Shown: positions 52,163-62,734, counted from the stretch's first letter. The stretch: DNA of 64,000 bases from Aminobacter sp039907765 (GCF_039907765.1 NZ_JARDJI010000001.1:62001-126000); one strand, 5' to 3'. Translations and numbers: made by a program. The notes: generated by a model from the sequence alone, not told the origin.

Positions 52163-53020
52163 ATGACCAAATTCCTCCCCTTGTCGAGGGCGGTCGCCGA
52201 AAACCTCGGCAACGGCGACACCGTGGCCTTCGAAGGCTTTACGCATCTCATTCCCACGGCCGCCGCGCATGAGGCGATCCGACAGGGCTTCAAGGATCTG
52301 ACGCTGGTGCGCATGACGCCGGACCTGATCTACGACCAGATGATCGGCATGGGCATGGCGAAGAAGGCGATCTTCTCCTATGCCGGCAATCCCGGCGTCG
52401 GCCTGCTGCGCCGCCTGCGCGACGCCGTCGAGAACGGTTTTCCGCACGCCCTCGAGATCGAGGAGCACAGCCATGCCGCCATGGCCAACGCCTATGAGGC
52501 GGGGGCGGCCGGTCTGCCTTGCGCCATCTTCCGCGGCTATCGCGGCGCCGAACTCGCAAGGGTCAACCCGAACATCAAGTCGGTGACATGCCCGTTCACC
52601 GGCGAGGTGCTGGCGGCGGTGCCGGCGGTTCGCCCCGACGTCACCTTCATCCATGCCCAGAAGGCCAACAGGAAGGGCGACGTGCTGGTCGAAGGCATCA
52701 TCGGCATCCAGAAGGAGGCGGCCCTTGCCGCCAGGCGCGCAGTGGTGACCGTCGAGGAGGTGGTCGACAATTTCGACGATCTTCACCCGAACCTGACCGT
52801 GCTGCCCAACTGGTCGGTGACGGCGATCTCGGTGGTGCCGGGCGGGGCGCACCCGTCCTACGCCCATGGCTACTACATTCGCGACAACGCCGCCTATCTC
52901 GAATGGGACGAGATCGCCGCCGACCGCGACCGCTTCGCCGCATGGATGCAGAAGAACGTCATCGAAAAGACCGCCGACGACTTTGCCGGGCGCGTCGAAC
53001 ACCTGAGGAACGCGGCATGA
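52163..53020 (+). CDS. pcaI: 3-oxoadipate CoA-transferase subunit A
   Basis: 285 residues, transfers CoA from succinyl-CoA to 3-oxoadipate, in the beta-ketoadipate pathway for protocatechuate and catechol. The class-I CoA-transferase alpha features are GDTVAFEGFTHLIPTAAAHEAI and AFSYAGNPGVG-like (IFSYAGNPGVGLL). It is coupled to pcaJ (ATGA overlap). The gene's size is that of the longer PcaI form in rhizobia. Confidence 0.93.
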   Translation: MTKFLPLSRAVAENLGNGDTVAFEGFTHLIPTAAAHEAIRQGFKDLTLVRMTPDLIYDQMIGMGMAKKAIFSYAGNPGVGLLRRLRDAVENGFPHALEIEEHSHAAMANAYEAGAAGLPCAIFRGYRGAELARVNPNIKSVTCPFTGEVLAAVPAVRPDVTFIHAQKANRKGDVLVEGIIGIQKEAALAARRAVVTVEEVVDNFDDLHPNLTVLPNWSVTAISVVPGGAHPSYAHGYYIRDNAAYLEWDEIAADRDRFAAWMQKNVIEKTADDFAGRVEHLRNAA

Positions 53021-53818
53021 GCGAGCTCGGCTTCACCCCCAACGAAATGATGACGATCGCCGCCTCGCGCGCGCTCAGGAACGACGACGTCTGCTTCGTC
53101 GGCATCGGCGCGCCCTCGGCCGCCTGCAATGTCGCGCGGCTGACGCATGCGCCGGACATCACGCTGATCTATGAATCGGGCACCATCGGCACCGCACCAG
53201 ACGTGCTGCCGCTGTCGATAGGCGACGGCGAACTCTGCGACACCGCCGTCACCACCGTCTCGGTGCCCGAGATGTTCCGCTACTGGCTGCAGGGCGGGCG
53301 CATCTCGATCGGCTTCCTCGGCGCTGCCCAGCTCGACAAGTTCGGCAACATCAACACCACCGTCATCGGCGACTACGCCCATCCGAAGACCCGCCTGCCG
53401 GGCGGCGGCGGCGCGCCGGAGATCGCGACCTCCTCGAAGGAGATCTACATCACCATGGCGCAGTCCAAGCGCGGCATGGTCGAGAAGATCGACTTCTACA
53501 CCTCCTTCGGCCATGGCGAGGGCGGCGACCACCGCCGGCGCCTCGGCATTGACACCAAGGGGCCGACGCTGCTGATCACCGACCTGGCGATCTGGAAGCC
53601 GGACCCGGTGACCAAGGAATTCACGGTCGTTTCGCTGCATCCCGGCGTCACCCGCGACAAGGTCCAGGAGACCTGCGGCTGGACGGTGAAATTCGCCGAT
53701 ACGCTGGAGGAAACGCCAGTGCCGACACAGTTGGAATTGCAGACGCTGCGTGATCTAAAGGCGCGCACCGACGCCGCCCACAAGGGCGAGGCAGTTTCCG
53801 CCAAGAGAGGATCCAAGG

Positions 53819-53826
<8 letters not shown>
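53017..53826 (+). CDS. pcaJ: 3-oxoadipate CoA-transferase subunit B
   Basis: 269 residues, beta subunit carrying the catalytic Glu that forms the CoA thioester, E53 in LIYESGTIGTAP. MGIGAPS-like CFVGIGAPSAACN and GGGGAPEIATSSKE fit the family. It overlaps pcaI by 4 bp and pcaF by 8 bp. Confidence 0.93.
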
Positions 53827-55024
<1,198 letters not shown>

Positions 55025-55048
55025 CCGGCTCACCTTCAAAATGCGAAT

Positions 55049-55072
55049 GCCCGGCGGTGCCGGGCGTTTTCG
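55049..55072 (+). terminator. terminator after pcaF
   Basis: GCCCGGC and GCCGGGC form a perfect 7-bp stem with a GGT loop, followed by GTTTTCGTTT, 25 bp after the pcaF stop. Confidence 0.8.
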
Positions 55073-55092
55073 TTTGGTGAGATCGGAACGCC

Positions 55093-55944
55093 TCAGCCGA
55101 TCAGACTGAGCAGGAAACGCAGGCTGATGAGCAGCAGGAAGATGCCGAAGGCGACCTCCAGCTTGCGCTTCGACAGCGCGTGCGCGAGTCTTGCGCCGAG
55201 CGGCGCGGTCAGCACGCTGGTGGGCACGAACAGGATCAGGCCGACGAGCGAGACATAGCCGAGCGCGAAGGGGAACTGCAGCGCCGCCACGTCGGGATAC
55301 TCGGCGGCACGCGGCCAGCCGGCATAAACGTAGCCGATCGCGCCGGGGATCGAGATCAGCACGCCGAGGCCCGAGGAGGTCGCCACCGCCTGGTGGATGG
55401 GGCGGCCGTAGAAGGTCATGAACAGGTTCGACAATTGGCCGCCGCCGATGCCCATCAGGCTCGACAGCACGCCGATGATCCAGCCGTAGGCGTTCATTAC
55501 CAGCTTGCCCGGCATGTCGAGGCCGAGCCGCCAGGAATCCTTGCCGAACAAGAGCCGGATCGCCGAAATGCCGGCCACCACCACGAACACCGCCTTGAAC
55601 AGGTCGGCTGGCGCGAAGCGGGCGATCACGCTGCCCATGGCGACGCCGACGATGACGGGAACAGCCCACTGCCTGAGGATGGTCATGTCGACCGCGCCCT
55701 TGGCGCGGTGCGCCGCGAACGATCGGATCGAGGTCGGGATGATGATGGCGAGCGAGGTGCCGACGCAGAGCGGCATGCGTACCTCTTCGGGCACTCCGAC
55801 GGCCTGGAACAGCTCATAGAGTACCGGCACGATGACTGCGCCGCCGCCGACGCCGAACACGCCCGCGAGGAGGCCGGTGATGGCGCCTGCTCCGAGCAGG
55901 GCGACGGCAAGCCAGATGATCTCGTAGGTGGTGATGCCGGACAT
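55093..55944 (-). CDS. TSUP family (TauE/SafE) membrane permease
   Basis: 283 residues with about eight hydrophobic helices and two similar halves, each opening with a glycine-rich turn (GVFGVGGGAVIVPVLYELF and SLMGIGGGQLSNLFM). TSUP proteins export sulfite, sulfoacetate or other oxyanions or sulfur compounds. It is divergent from modABC, with a 272-bp gap, so a molybdate- or sulfur-linked role can be asked, but no direct evidence exists. The start is MSGITTYEI. Confidence 0.9.
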   Translation of the reverse strand: MSGITTYEIIWLAVALLGAGAITGLLAGVFGVGGGAVIVPVLYELFQAVGVPEEVRMPLCVGTSLAIIIPTSIRSFAAHRAKGAVDMTILRQWAVPVIVGVAMGSVIARFAPADLFKAVFVVVAGISAIRLLFGKDSWRLGLDMPGKLVMNAYGWIIGVLSSLMGIGGGQLSNLFMTFYGRPIHQAVATSSGLGVLISIPGAIGYVYAGWPRAAEYPDVAALQFPFALGYVSLVGLILFVPTSVLTAPLGARLAHALSKRKLEVAFGIFLLLISLRFLLSLIG

Positions 55945-56142
55945 TGGGGGAAGCTCTTCTCGGTTTGGCGGCAGGGGTAGGGGCGCCGGCACGGTCGCCA
56001 AGACTTCCCGATCCCGATGGTAAACCAGCGACATATGCCATGAACCGGGCGGCCAGTCTCCCTCGGATTGCAGTGCCAAGTGCAGTCGACAACCGTCAAA
56101 TGGACGACAGATCTTTCTTCGGAAAACCACCTGGTCGGGTAG

Positions 56143-56171
56143 TTGCCTGCCATGTGTTATATCCGTATGAA
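56143..56171 (+). promoter_or_regulatory. predicted modA promoter
   Basis: TTGCCT (56143-56148) and TATGAA (56166-56171) are separated by 17 bp. The ModE-type operator lies over the -10 element. Confidence 0.45.
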
Positions 56172-56177
56172 TATAAC
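56156..56177. promoter_or_regulatory. ModE-type operator
   Basis: GTTATAT and ATATAAC form a perfect 7-bp inverted repeat around an 8-bp spacer, close to the classic ModE palindrome, 40 bp before the modA start. Binding there would block the promoter when molybdate is abundant. Confidence 0.75.
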
Positions 56178-56216
56178 GATCTCGGCCGCCGACGGTCGAA
56201 AGATTTCGGAGGGATC

Positions 56217-57026
56217 ATGATGTTCACGCGTAGGGGATTTGGTTTGCGGCTCGCCGCAATGGCGGGCGGCTTGGCCGTTGCGCTGTCGTTCGGCCTGTCT
56301 TCGGCGCGCGCCGACGGCGAGGTTGTCGTGTTCGCGGCGGCAAGCCTCAAGAACGCGCTCGACGCCGTCGGCGCGGCCTGGAAGGCCGACAGCGGCAAGG
56401 CCGTGACCGTCTCCTATGCGGCAAGCCCGGCACTCGCCAGGCAGATCGAGGACGGCGCGCCGGCCGACGTGTTCGTCTCCGCCGATCTCGACTGGATGAA
56501 GTATCTTGCCGACAGGCAGCTCATCAAGCAAGGCTCCGACGTCAAGCTGCTCGGCAACCGCATCGTGCTCATCGCGCCGAAGGACTCGGCCGCGGCCGTC
56601 GAGATCGCGCCCAATTTCGATCTCGCCAAGCTGCTCGGCGACGGCCGCCTCGCGATCGGTGACGTCAAGGCCGTGCCGGCCGGCAAATACGGCAAGGCCG
56701 CGCTGGAAAAGCTCGGCGTCTGGTCGTCGGTGGAGGGCAAGCTGGCCCAGGCCGAGAACGTGCGCGCCGCGCTCAAGCTGGTCGCCACCGGCGAGGCGCC
56801 GGCAGGCATCGTCTACCAGACCGACGCAGCGGCCGAGCCGGGCGTCAAGATCATCGCCACCTTCCCGGAAGAGACGCATCCTCCCATCGTCTATCCGGTA
56901 GGCCTGACGGCGGACACGAAGAACCCGGACGCGGCTGCGTACGTGAAGTATCTTCAGTCCGCCAAGGCCAAGGAGCTTTTCGAAGCGCAGGGCTTCATCA
57001 TGATCGCCCCGGTGGCGTCCAATTAG
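56217..57026 (+). CDS. modA: molybdate ABC transporter substrate-binding protein
   Basis: 269 residues, periplasmic binding protein for molybdate/tungstate. The leader MMFTRRGFGLRLAAMAGGLAV has a twin Arg but may use either Sec or Tat. The mature part begins EVVVFAAASLKNALDAVG and has GAPADVFVSADLDWM, the ligand-site elements. GGAGGG precedes the ATG at 56217. It is first in modABC. Confidence 0.94.
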   Translation: MMFTRRGFGLRLAAMAGGLAVALSFGLSSARADGEVVVFAAASLKNALDAVGAAWKADSGKAVTVSYAASPALARQIEDGAPADVFVSADLDWMKYLADRQLIKQGSDVKLLGNRIVLIAPKDSAAAVEIAPNFDLAKLLGDGRLAIGDVKAVPAGKYGKAALEKLGVWSSVEGKLAQAENVRAALKLVATGEAPAGIVYQTDAAAEPGVKIIATFPEETHPPIVYPVGLTADTKNPDAAAYVKYLQSAKAKELFEAQGFIMIAPVASN

Positions 57027-57136
57027 ACTAGGGAGTGGTTTACCGCTTTCCGGGTAAGCTCACGCCATAGGGGAAACTTGCGTCCCATCCCGCCTGCCGG
57101 GGTGGGACAGGCTTTTTGAGGGAATGCGACAAGGGA

Positions 57137-57832
57137 ATGCTGGACCTCACTCCTGACGAATGGAATGCGGTCCGCCTGTCGATCAAGGTCGGGCTGTGGG
57201 CGATGGCCGGCAGCCTGCCTTTCGGCATCCTGATTGCGCTTCTGCTGGCGCGCGGAAAGTTCTGGGGCAAGTCGCTGCTCAACGGCGTCGTCCACCTGCC
57301 GCTCGTCCTGCCGCCAGTGGTGACCGGCTACCTGCTGCTCCTGAGCTTCGGCCGCCGCGGGCCGATCGGCTCCTTCCTGGCCGAGAATTTCGGCATCGTC
57401 CTTTCGTTCCGCTGGACGGGTGCCGCCCTTGCCTGCGCCGTCATGGGCTTTCCGCTCATGGTGCGCGCCATCCGCCTCTCCATCGAATCGGTCGACCGCC
57501 GGCTGGAACAGGCCGCAGGCACGCTGGGCGCGAGCCCGGCCTGGGTGTTTGCGACCGTGACCCTGCCGCTGATCCTGCCGGGCATCGTCGCCGGCATGAT
57601 CCTGTCCTTTGCCAAGGCAATGGGCGAATTCGGCGCCACCATCACCTTCGTTTCCAACATTCCCGGCGAAACCCAGACCCTTCCCTCTGCGATCTACACA
57701 TTCACCCAGGTGCCCGGCGGCGATGCCGGCGCGCTGAGGCTGACGCTGATCTCGGTCGCCATATCGATGCTGGCGCTCGTGGTGTCGGAGATGTTCGCCC
57801 GCAAGGTCGGCCAGCGGATGGTCGTGGAATGA
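57137..57832 (+). CDS. modB: molybdate ABC transporter permease
   Basis: 231 residues, five or six membrane helices. The EAA motif is SVDRRLEQAAGTLGASPAWVFATVTLPLILPG, and the end MGEFGATITFVSNIPGETQTLP is typical for ModB. ATG at 57137 is chosen; a TTG at 57116 is in frame. The stop overlaps the modC start (ATGA). Confidence 0.94.
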   Translation: MLDLTPDEWNAVRLSIKVGLWAMAGSLPFGILIALLLARGKFWGKSLLNGVVHLPLVLPPVVTGYLLLLSFGRRGPIGSFLAENFGIVLSFRWTGAALACAVMGFPLMVRAIRLSIESVDRRLEQAAGTLGASPAWVFATVTLPLILPGIVAGMILSFAKAMGEFGATITFVSNIPGETQTLPSAIYTFTQVPGGDAGALRLTLISVAISMLALVVSEMFARKVGQRMVVE

Positions 57833-58944
57833 CGCTCTCCGTCGACATCGGCCACCGCCTCGGCGCTCTGAAGCTCGAAGTCCGGTTCGAGAGTGCCGGG
57901 CATCTGACCGCCCTGTTCGGGCCGTCGGGCTCGGGCAAGACCTCGCTCGTCAACCTCGTTGCCGGCCTGATCCGCCCGGATACGGGCCGCATCGTCATCG
58001 ACGGGCGGACGCTGGTCGACACCGCGTCCCGCACCTTCCTGCCCGCCCACGGGCGACGCGTCGGCTTCGTGTTTCAGGACGCCCGGCTGTTCCCGCATTT
58101 GACCGTGCGCTCGAACCTGCTCTACGGTCGCTGGTTCACGCCGCGCGCCGAGCGCTATGCCGAATTCGACCGCGTGGTCGACATGCTCGGCATCGGCCAT
58201 ATCCTGGCGCGACGCCCGGCGCTGCTGTCGGGCGGCGAAAAGCAACGCGTCGCCATCGGACGGGCGCTGCTCGCCAGTCCCCGGCTGTTGCTGATGGACG
58301 AGCCGCTGGCTTCGCTGGATGACGCCCGCAAGGCCGAGATCATGCCCTATCTCGAGCGGCTGCGCGACGAGACGAAGATCCCGATCGTCTATGTCAGCCA
58401 CTCCGTCGCCGAGGTGGCGCGGCTCGCCACCGACATCGTGGTGATGGCGAACGGCAAGGTCGCCGCCGCCGGCCCGACCACCGACATCATGCAGCGGCTC
58501 GACCTGTTGCCGCCGGAGGAAGTGGGCGAGGGCGGTGCCGTGCTCGACATGAAGGTGCTCGGCCACGACGAGGCATTCGGCATGACGGTGCTGGGTACCG
58601 CGGCGGGGCAGATGCGCGTGCCGCGGCTCCCGCTCGGCGATGGCGCGACGGTGCGCGTCCGCGTCAGGGCACGCGACGTGATGATCGCCACCGAACGGCC
58701 GCATGGGCTGAGCGCGCTCAACGTCCTGCCGGGACGCATCGTCGAGATCGGCGCGGTCGACGGTGCCCAGGTCGACCTCCGCCTCGATTGCGGCGGCGAC
58801 ATGCTAGTCTCGCGCATCACCCGCCAGTCGCTGGAAACACTCGGGCTGACGCCTGGCCGCGACGTCTTTGCGGTGATCAAGACGGTGGCCTTCGACCGCG
58901 CCAATCTTTCTAGAGGGGCCGGGGCTGTGCTAACCAGCGACTGA
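57829..58944 (+). CDS. modC: molybdate ABC transporter ATP-binding protein
   Basis: 371 residues. The ATPase domain has Walker A GPSGSGKTS at 31-39, LSGGEKQR, LLLMDEPLASLD and a switch His in VSHSVAEV. The C-terminal Mop/TOBE domain (about 295-355, LNVLPGRIVEIGAVDGAQVDLRLDCG) binds molybdate. It overlaps modB by 4 bp and lies 12 bp before the modE-like gene. Confidence 0.95.
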   Translation: MTLSVDIGHRLGALKLEVRFESAGHLTALFGPSGSGKTSLVNLVAGLIRPDTGRIVIDGRTLVDTASRTFLPAHGRRVGFVFQDARLFPHLTVRSNLLYGRWFTPRAERYAEFDRVVDMLGIGHILARRPALLSGGEKQRVAIGRALLASPRLLLMDEPLASLDDARKAEIMPYLERLRDETKIPIVYVSHSVAEVARLATDIVVMANGKVAAAGPTTDIMQRLDLLPPEEVGEGGAVLDMKVLGHDEAFGMTVLGTAAGQMRVPRLPLGDGATVRVRVRARDVMIATERPHGLSALNVLPGRIVEIGAVDGAQVDLRLDCGGDMLVSRITRQSLETLGLTPGRDVFAVIKTVAFDRANLSRGAGAVLTSD

Positions 58945-58956
58945 CTGGAGTAGCCG

Positions 58957-59298
58957 ATGCCGTCGCTGACCTTGCGCCTCTATCTCGACCCCAAGGGCCG
59001 GCTTGGCCCCGGCAAGGTCGAGCTTCTCGAACAGATCGCCGCGACCGGCTCGATCTCGGCGGCCGCACGCGCCATGGAGATGTCCTACAAGCGCGCCTGG
59101 GACCTGGTCGAGGAACTCAAGGACATGTTCGGCAAGCCGGTCGTGGAGGCCAAGACCGGCGGCAGGCATGGCGGCGGCGCCGAGTTGACGCCGCTTGGCG
59201 CGGCGATCGTCCGCCAGTTCCGCGACATGGAGCGCGCGGTCAACGAGGCCGCGGCTCCCCACATCAGGGCGCTGCAGGCCGAAGCCGACAAACGGTAG
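58957..59298 (+). CDS. ModE-type winged-helix regulator, short form without molbindin domains
   Basis: 113 residues. A ModE N-terminal LysR-type winged helix: GKVELLEQIAATGSISAAARAMEMSYKRAWDLVEELKDMF and GGGAELTPLGAAIVRQFRDME. The two C-terminal molbindin repeats of E. coli ModE are absent, so how it senses molybdate is unknown. GGAG precedes the ATG. It is the last gene of modABC and likely binds the palindrome at 56156. Its stop touches the convergent proC stop. Confidence 0.9.
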   Translation: MPSLTLRLYLDPKGRLGPGKVELLEQIAATGSISAAARAMEMSYKRAWDLVEELKDMFGKPVVEAKTGGRHGGGAELTPLGAAIVRQFRDMERAVNEAAAPHIRALQAEADKR

Positions 59299-60114
59299 CT
59301 ATTTTCCGAGCTCGATCGAACGCAGTCGGGCAGCCTCGACCGCCTCGGTGAGCAGGTTCCTGAGCCTGTCCTCGCCCATCAGCACGGCGAGGGCCGCCGC
59401 GGTCGTGCCGTTCGGGCTGGTCACCTGCCTGCGCAGCATGGCCGGGTCCTCCCGGCTCTCGGCGGCGAGGCTCGCCGCGCCGTAGACGGTCTGCATCGCG
59501 AGCAGCCGGGCCGTATCGCCCGGGAGGCCGGCGCTCTCGGCTGCCGCCGTCAGGCATTCGATGAAGTGGAAGATATAGGCCGGGCCCGAACCCGAAACCG
59601 CCGTCACGGCGTCCATCAGGCCTTCGTCGGCGATCGTCGTCACCTCGCCGCTGGCCGACAACAGCTCGCCGACGAAGTCTTTTGCCTGGTCGCTCACGTG
59701 ATCGTTGGCGTAGACCACCATCATGCCCTTGCCGATAGATGCCGGCGTGTTGGGCATGCAGCGGACGATCGGGGTGCGCGTGCCCAGTATGTCGGCGAAG
59801 GTGCTGACCGGCGTGCCGGCGGCGACGCTGACGAAGGTGGTGCGGCCATTGCCGAAGCGGCGGTAATCGGAGGTGACTTCGCGGATGACCTGCGGCTTGA
59901 CCGCGATGACGACGATCTCGGGAGCGGCATCGGCCGGTATGCCGCCGACCTCGGAGGCGACGCGGCTGCCGAGCTCCGCCGCCCGGGCCCTGAGTTCCGC
60001 ATTGGGTTCGACCACGAAGGTCTCGCCTGGCGCCAGCTTGCCGGAATTCAGCCAGCCCTTGAGCATGGCGTAGCCCATGTTGCCGCAGCCGGCCAGGATC
60101 AGTCTGGTGCTCAT
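59299..60114 (-). CDS. proC: pyrroline-5-carboxylate reductase
   Basis: 271 residues, final step of proline synthesis: NADPH-dependent reduction of P5C. The Rossmann motif is LILAGCGNMGYAMLKGW, and the C-terminal signature VTAVSGSGPAYIFHFIECL and VTSPNGTTAAALAVL are P5C reductase. Its ATG overlaps the stop of a small upstream frame. Confidence 0.95.
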   Translation of the reverse strand: MSTRLILAGCGNMGYAMLKGWLNSGKLAPGETFVVEPNAELRARAAELGSRVASEVGGIPADAAPEIVVIAVKPQVIREVTSDYRRFGNGRTTFVSVAAGTPVSTFADILGTRTPIVRCMPNTPASIGKGMMVVYANDHVSDQAKDFVGELLSASGEVTTIADEGLMDAVTAVSGSGPAYIFHFIECLTAAAESAGLPGDTARLLAMQTVYGAASLAAESREDPAMLRRQVTSPNGTTAAALAVLMGEDRLRNLLTEAVEAARLRSIELGK

Positions 60115-60338
60115 TCAATGCCCTCCGAACAACCTGACATAGACCGACTCTCCACCTGGAGGAAGCCCGAATGCCCGCTCAACGTGCATCGTCCAGCCGT
60201 TTGGTGACGGCATTGGTAAACGTGACGTCGCGTCGACGTCGGCCAGTTGGCATTGGCCTCCCGCGCTCCCGTCAGGAAAAGCAGGCCCGCGCCCATGGCC
60301 TGCGCCAGAAGTCGACGTCTCGAGATCGGTCGGCTCAT
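60111..60338 (-). CDS. possible small Tat-leader protein upstream of proC
   Basis: 75 codons, overlapping the proC start as ATGA. It begins MSRPISRRRLLAQAMGAGLLFLTGAREANAN, a convincing Tat-type leader (SRRRLLA), but the mature part is short and Arg/Ser/Cys-rich without known features, while another frame over the same stretch reads LPMPSPNGWTMHVERAFGLPPGGESVY. That looks like a frameshift or shadow. It may be a real small periplasmic protein, a decayed gene, or only a chance frame. Confidence 0.35.
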   Translation of the reverse strand: MSRPISRRRLLAQAMGAGLLFLTGAREANANWPTSTRRHVYQCRHQTAGRCTLSGHSGFLQVESRSMSGCSEGIE

Positions 60339-60529
60339 GCCCGCACAATGTTCCCTGCCGATGCTGCGATCAAGCTTTCCATCACGGCCCGCATGACTAT
60401 GGCTGGCGCGTGATTTGCTTCGATGATCATCCGCAGCCGATTGATTAACCTTTTGTTTCCCATGTCTGTTTAGCGTGGGTTAACGCCCCGGCACCCGATC
60501 CGGGCCCATCGTGTTGGAAGCAGCCCCCT

Positions 60530-62734
60530 ATGGCGGACATCGGAGACACTGACGATCGGCAGCCCTTGCGGCGCGCACGCGACGCGTCCGGCAAGCCCCG
60601 AGGCGGATCGCTGCTGTCGGTCACGCCGTCGGAACCGGATGACGGGCAGGGCCAGGCCGTCCGCCATCGCTTCGCGCGGTTCCGCCGCGAAGCCGAACGC
60701 GCGGCCGAAGCAGACATCGCGTCGTCGGAAGCCGCTCGGGGCGCCGAGGTGGCCGACCGCGAGCCGGAAGTCACCGCCGATTCGGACGCCAAGGATGACG
60801 CCGCATCCGGCAACGGCTGGCGCGGCCGGCTGGCGCGCAGCGTCGCGCCGGTGGCAGAACAGATCGCCGCCATCCAGAACATGCCGCCCCCCCCGGACGC
60901 CCCTTCGCTCGAGGAACAGCAGATGCGGGACGACGGCCCGCGCGAGCCGATGATCGAGCCGATGGCGATCCTGCGCGGGATCGCCCGGTCCAAGCTCCTG
61001 ATCGCCACGACCACCCTGATCGGCGCGCTGGCCGGCGTTGCCATCGCGCTTTCGACGCCGAAGATGTTCCAGGCGTGGACGGAGATGATCGTCGATCCGC
61101 GCAATCTCAAGCTGACCGAACGGGAACTCACCGACAGCGGATTGCCGTGGGATGCCACGCTGACGCTGGTCGAGAACCAGGTGCGCGTGCTGACGTCGGG
61201 ATCGGTTCTTACCAAGGTCGTCGACCGGCTCGACCTTGCCAACGATCCCGAGTTCAACGGCAAGGGGACCGGCGGGGGTGGCCTCCGGTCGCTCCTGGGC
61301 GAGATCATGCCCAGCCGCGAGACGACGCCTGCGGCGAACGGAGCGGACCGTGCCCACGTGCTGGCGGTCAACAACCTCTTCGAGGCGCTGACCATCGAGC
61401 GCGGCAACAAGAGTTTCGTCGTCTCGATCGGCGCCAAGACGCAAAGCGCCGAAAAATCCGCGCTCATCGCCAACACGATGACCGAAGTCTTCATGCAGAC
61501 CAACGCCGAGATGCAGGCGGGGACGGCCGGCCGGGCGACCGAGGAGCTCAACGCCCGGCTGGAGGAACTGCGCAAGGCAGTCGAGGGGGCCGAGCGCAAG
61601 GTCGAGGCCTTCAAGGCGGAAAACGACATCATCGATGCCCAGGGCCGCCTGATCACCGACGACGAGATCCAGCGCGTCAACGACCAGCTCACTGCGGCCC
61701 GGGCGCGCACGCTCGAACTCAATGCGCGCGCGGCTTCGACGCGCAACGTCGATGTCGAGTCGGCGCTGAGCGGCTCGCTGCCGGAGGCGGTGGCCTCGCA
61801 GGCGATCACCGAGTTGCGGGCGCAGTATGCGACGCTCACCCAGGAAGCCGACAGGCTGTCGGTGAAGCTGGGCCCCCGCCATCCCGAACGGCTCGCCGTG
61901 GAGGCCCAGCTGACCGGCGCGCGCGAACGCATCGCCGCCGAGTTGCGCCGGGTCGCCGCCTCGATCCAGGTCGAACTCCGGCGCGCCGTCCAGACGGAAC
62001 AGGAACTCGCCGCGCGGCTGGCCCGGCTCAAGGTGCGCCAGGGTGAGGTCAGCAACGAACTCGTCACGTTGCGCGAACTCGACCGCGACGTGGCAGCCAA
62101 GCGCGCCGTGTATGAATCCTTCCTGCTGCGCGCCCGCGAGACGGGTGAACAGAAGGACATCAACCCGGCCAACATCACGGTCATTTCCCGCGCCAATCCC
62201 CCGCTCGAATCGACGGGACCGCGGCGTGCGGTCATCGCCGTGGCCGGATCGCTGCTGGGGCTTCTCGCCGGCATCGGCCTGGGCGGCCTGCGCGGCGCGC
62301 TCGACGGGCTGCGCGAGACAGCCGATCGTCGCCGTGCCCGCGCGCGGCGAAGGGCTGAGGGCCCGTCACAGGAACGCGTTCCGGAGATGATGGGTGGTGA
62401 TGTTCCCGCCGCTGCCGCATTCGCCGAAGTGGCCACGACGTCCGAGAACCATGCCACGGAAAGGGAATGGTCCCAGCCCCGGTCGCGCGATGCGGACAGC
62501 GATGCTCCGCCGGTGTCGCCGCGCCCCGGCCATGGACAGGCCGCGCCGCGGGCGGAAACGGCCGCCGAACGTCGCGGCAGCGACCGGCCGCGGCACGAGC
62601 CGGCCGAGCCGGTGGCCGCGTCGTCGTCCGAGCATGCGTCGCGGAGCCAGATCGATGAAATCAGCGAGAGCTTGCGCGAACTGCGCAAGGAGCTGAATCT
62701 GCTGCGGGAGCGGCGGGCGCGTCGCTATTTCTGA
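60530..62734 (+). CDS. GumC/Wzz-type polysaccharide co-polymerase without kinase
   Basis: 734 residues. N-terminal cytosolic extension of about 150 (charged, Ala/Glu-rich), TM1 about 156-174, a Wzz/GNVR periplasmic domain with long coiled coil (AEMQAGTAGRATEELNARLEEL to DRDVAAKRAVYESFL), TM2 about 566-586, and a C-terminal cytosolic extension of about 145 residues rich in Arg/Ala/Pro ending in a helix (ISESLRELRKELNLLRERR). It would set chain length for export of a polysaccharide. No Walker motifs of a tyrosine kinase are present. The start ATG at 60530 is supported mainly by the frame. Confidence 0.88.
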   Translation: MADIGDTDDRQPLRRARDASGKPRGGSLLSVTPSEPDDGQGQAVRHRFARFRREAERAAEADIASSEAARGAEVADREPEVTADSDAKDDAASGNGWRGRLARSVAPVAEQIAAIQNMPPPPDAPSLEEQQMRDDGPREPMIEPMAILRGIARSKLLIATTTLIGALAGVAIALSTPKMFQAWTEMIVDPRNLKLTERELTDSGLPWDATLTLVENQVRVLTSGSVLTKVVDRLDLANDPEFNGKGTGGGGLRSLLGEIMPSRETTPAANGADRAHVLAVNNLFEALTIERGNKSFVVSIGAKTQSAEKSALIANTMTEVFMQTNAEMQAGTAGRATEELNARLEELRKAVEGAERKVEAFKAENDIIDAQGRLITDDEIQRVNDQLTAARARTLELNARAASTRNVDVESALSGSLPEAVASQAITELRAQYATLTQEADRLSVKLGPRHPERLAVEAQLTGARERIAAELRRVAASIQVELRRAVQTEQELAARLARLKVRQGEVSNELVTLRELDRDVAAKRAVYESFLLRARETGEQKDINPANITVISRANPPLESTGPRRAVIAVAGSLLGLLAGIGLGGLRGALDGLRETADRRRARARRRAEGPSQERVPEMMGGDVPAAAAFAEVATTSENHATEREWSQPRSRDADSDAPPVSPRPGHGQAAPRAETAAERRGSDRPRHEPAEPVAASSSEHASRSQIDEISESLRELRKELNLLRERRARRYF

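Noticed and set aside
60444..60484. CtrA-like TTTA-N7-TTAAC site upstream of the Wzz gene
   Set aside because: The first half-site deviates from TTAA and TTAA words are common in this AT-rich stretch; there is too little support to list it.
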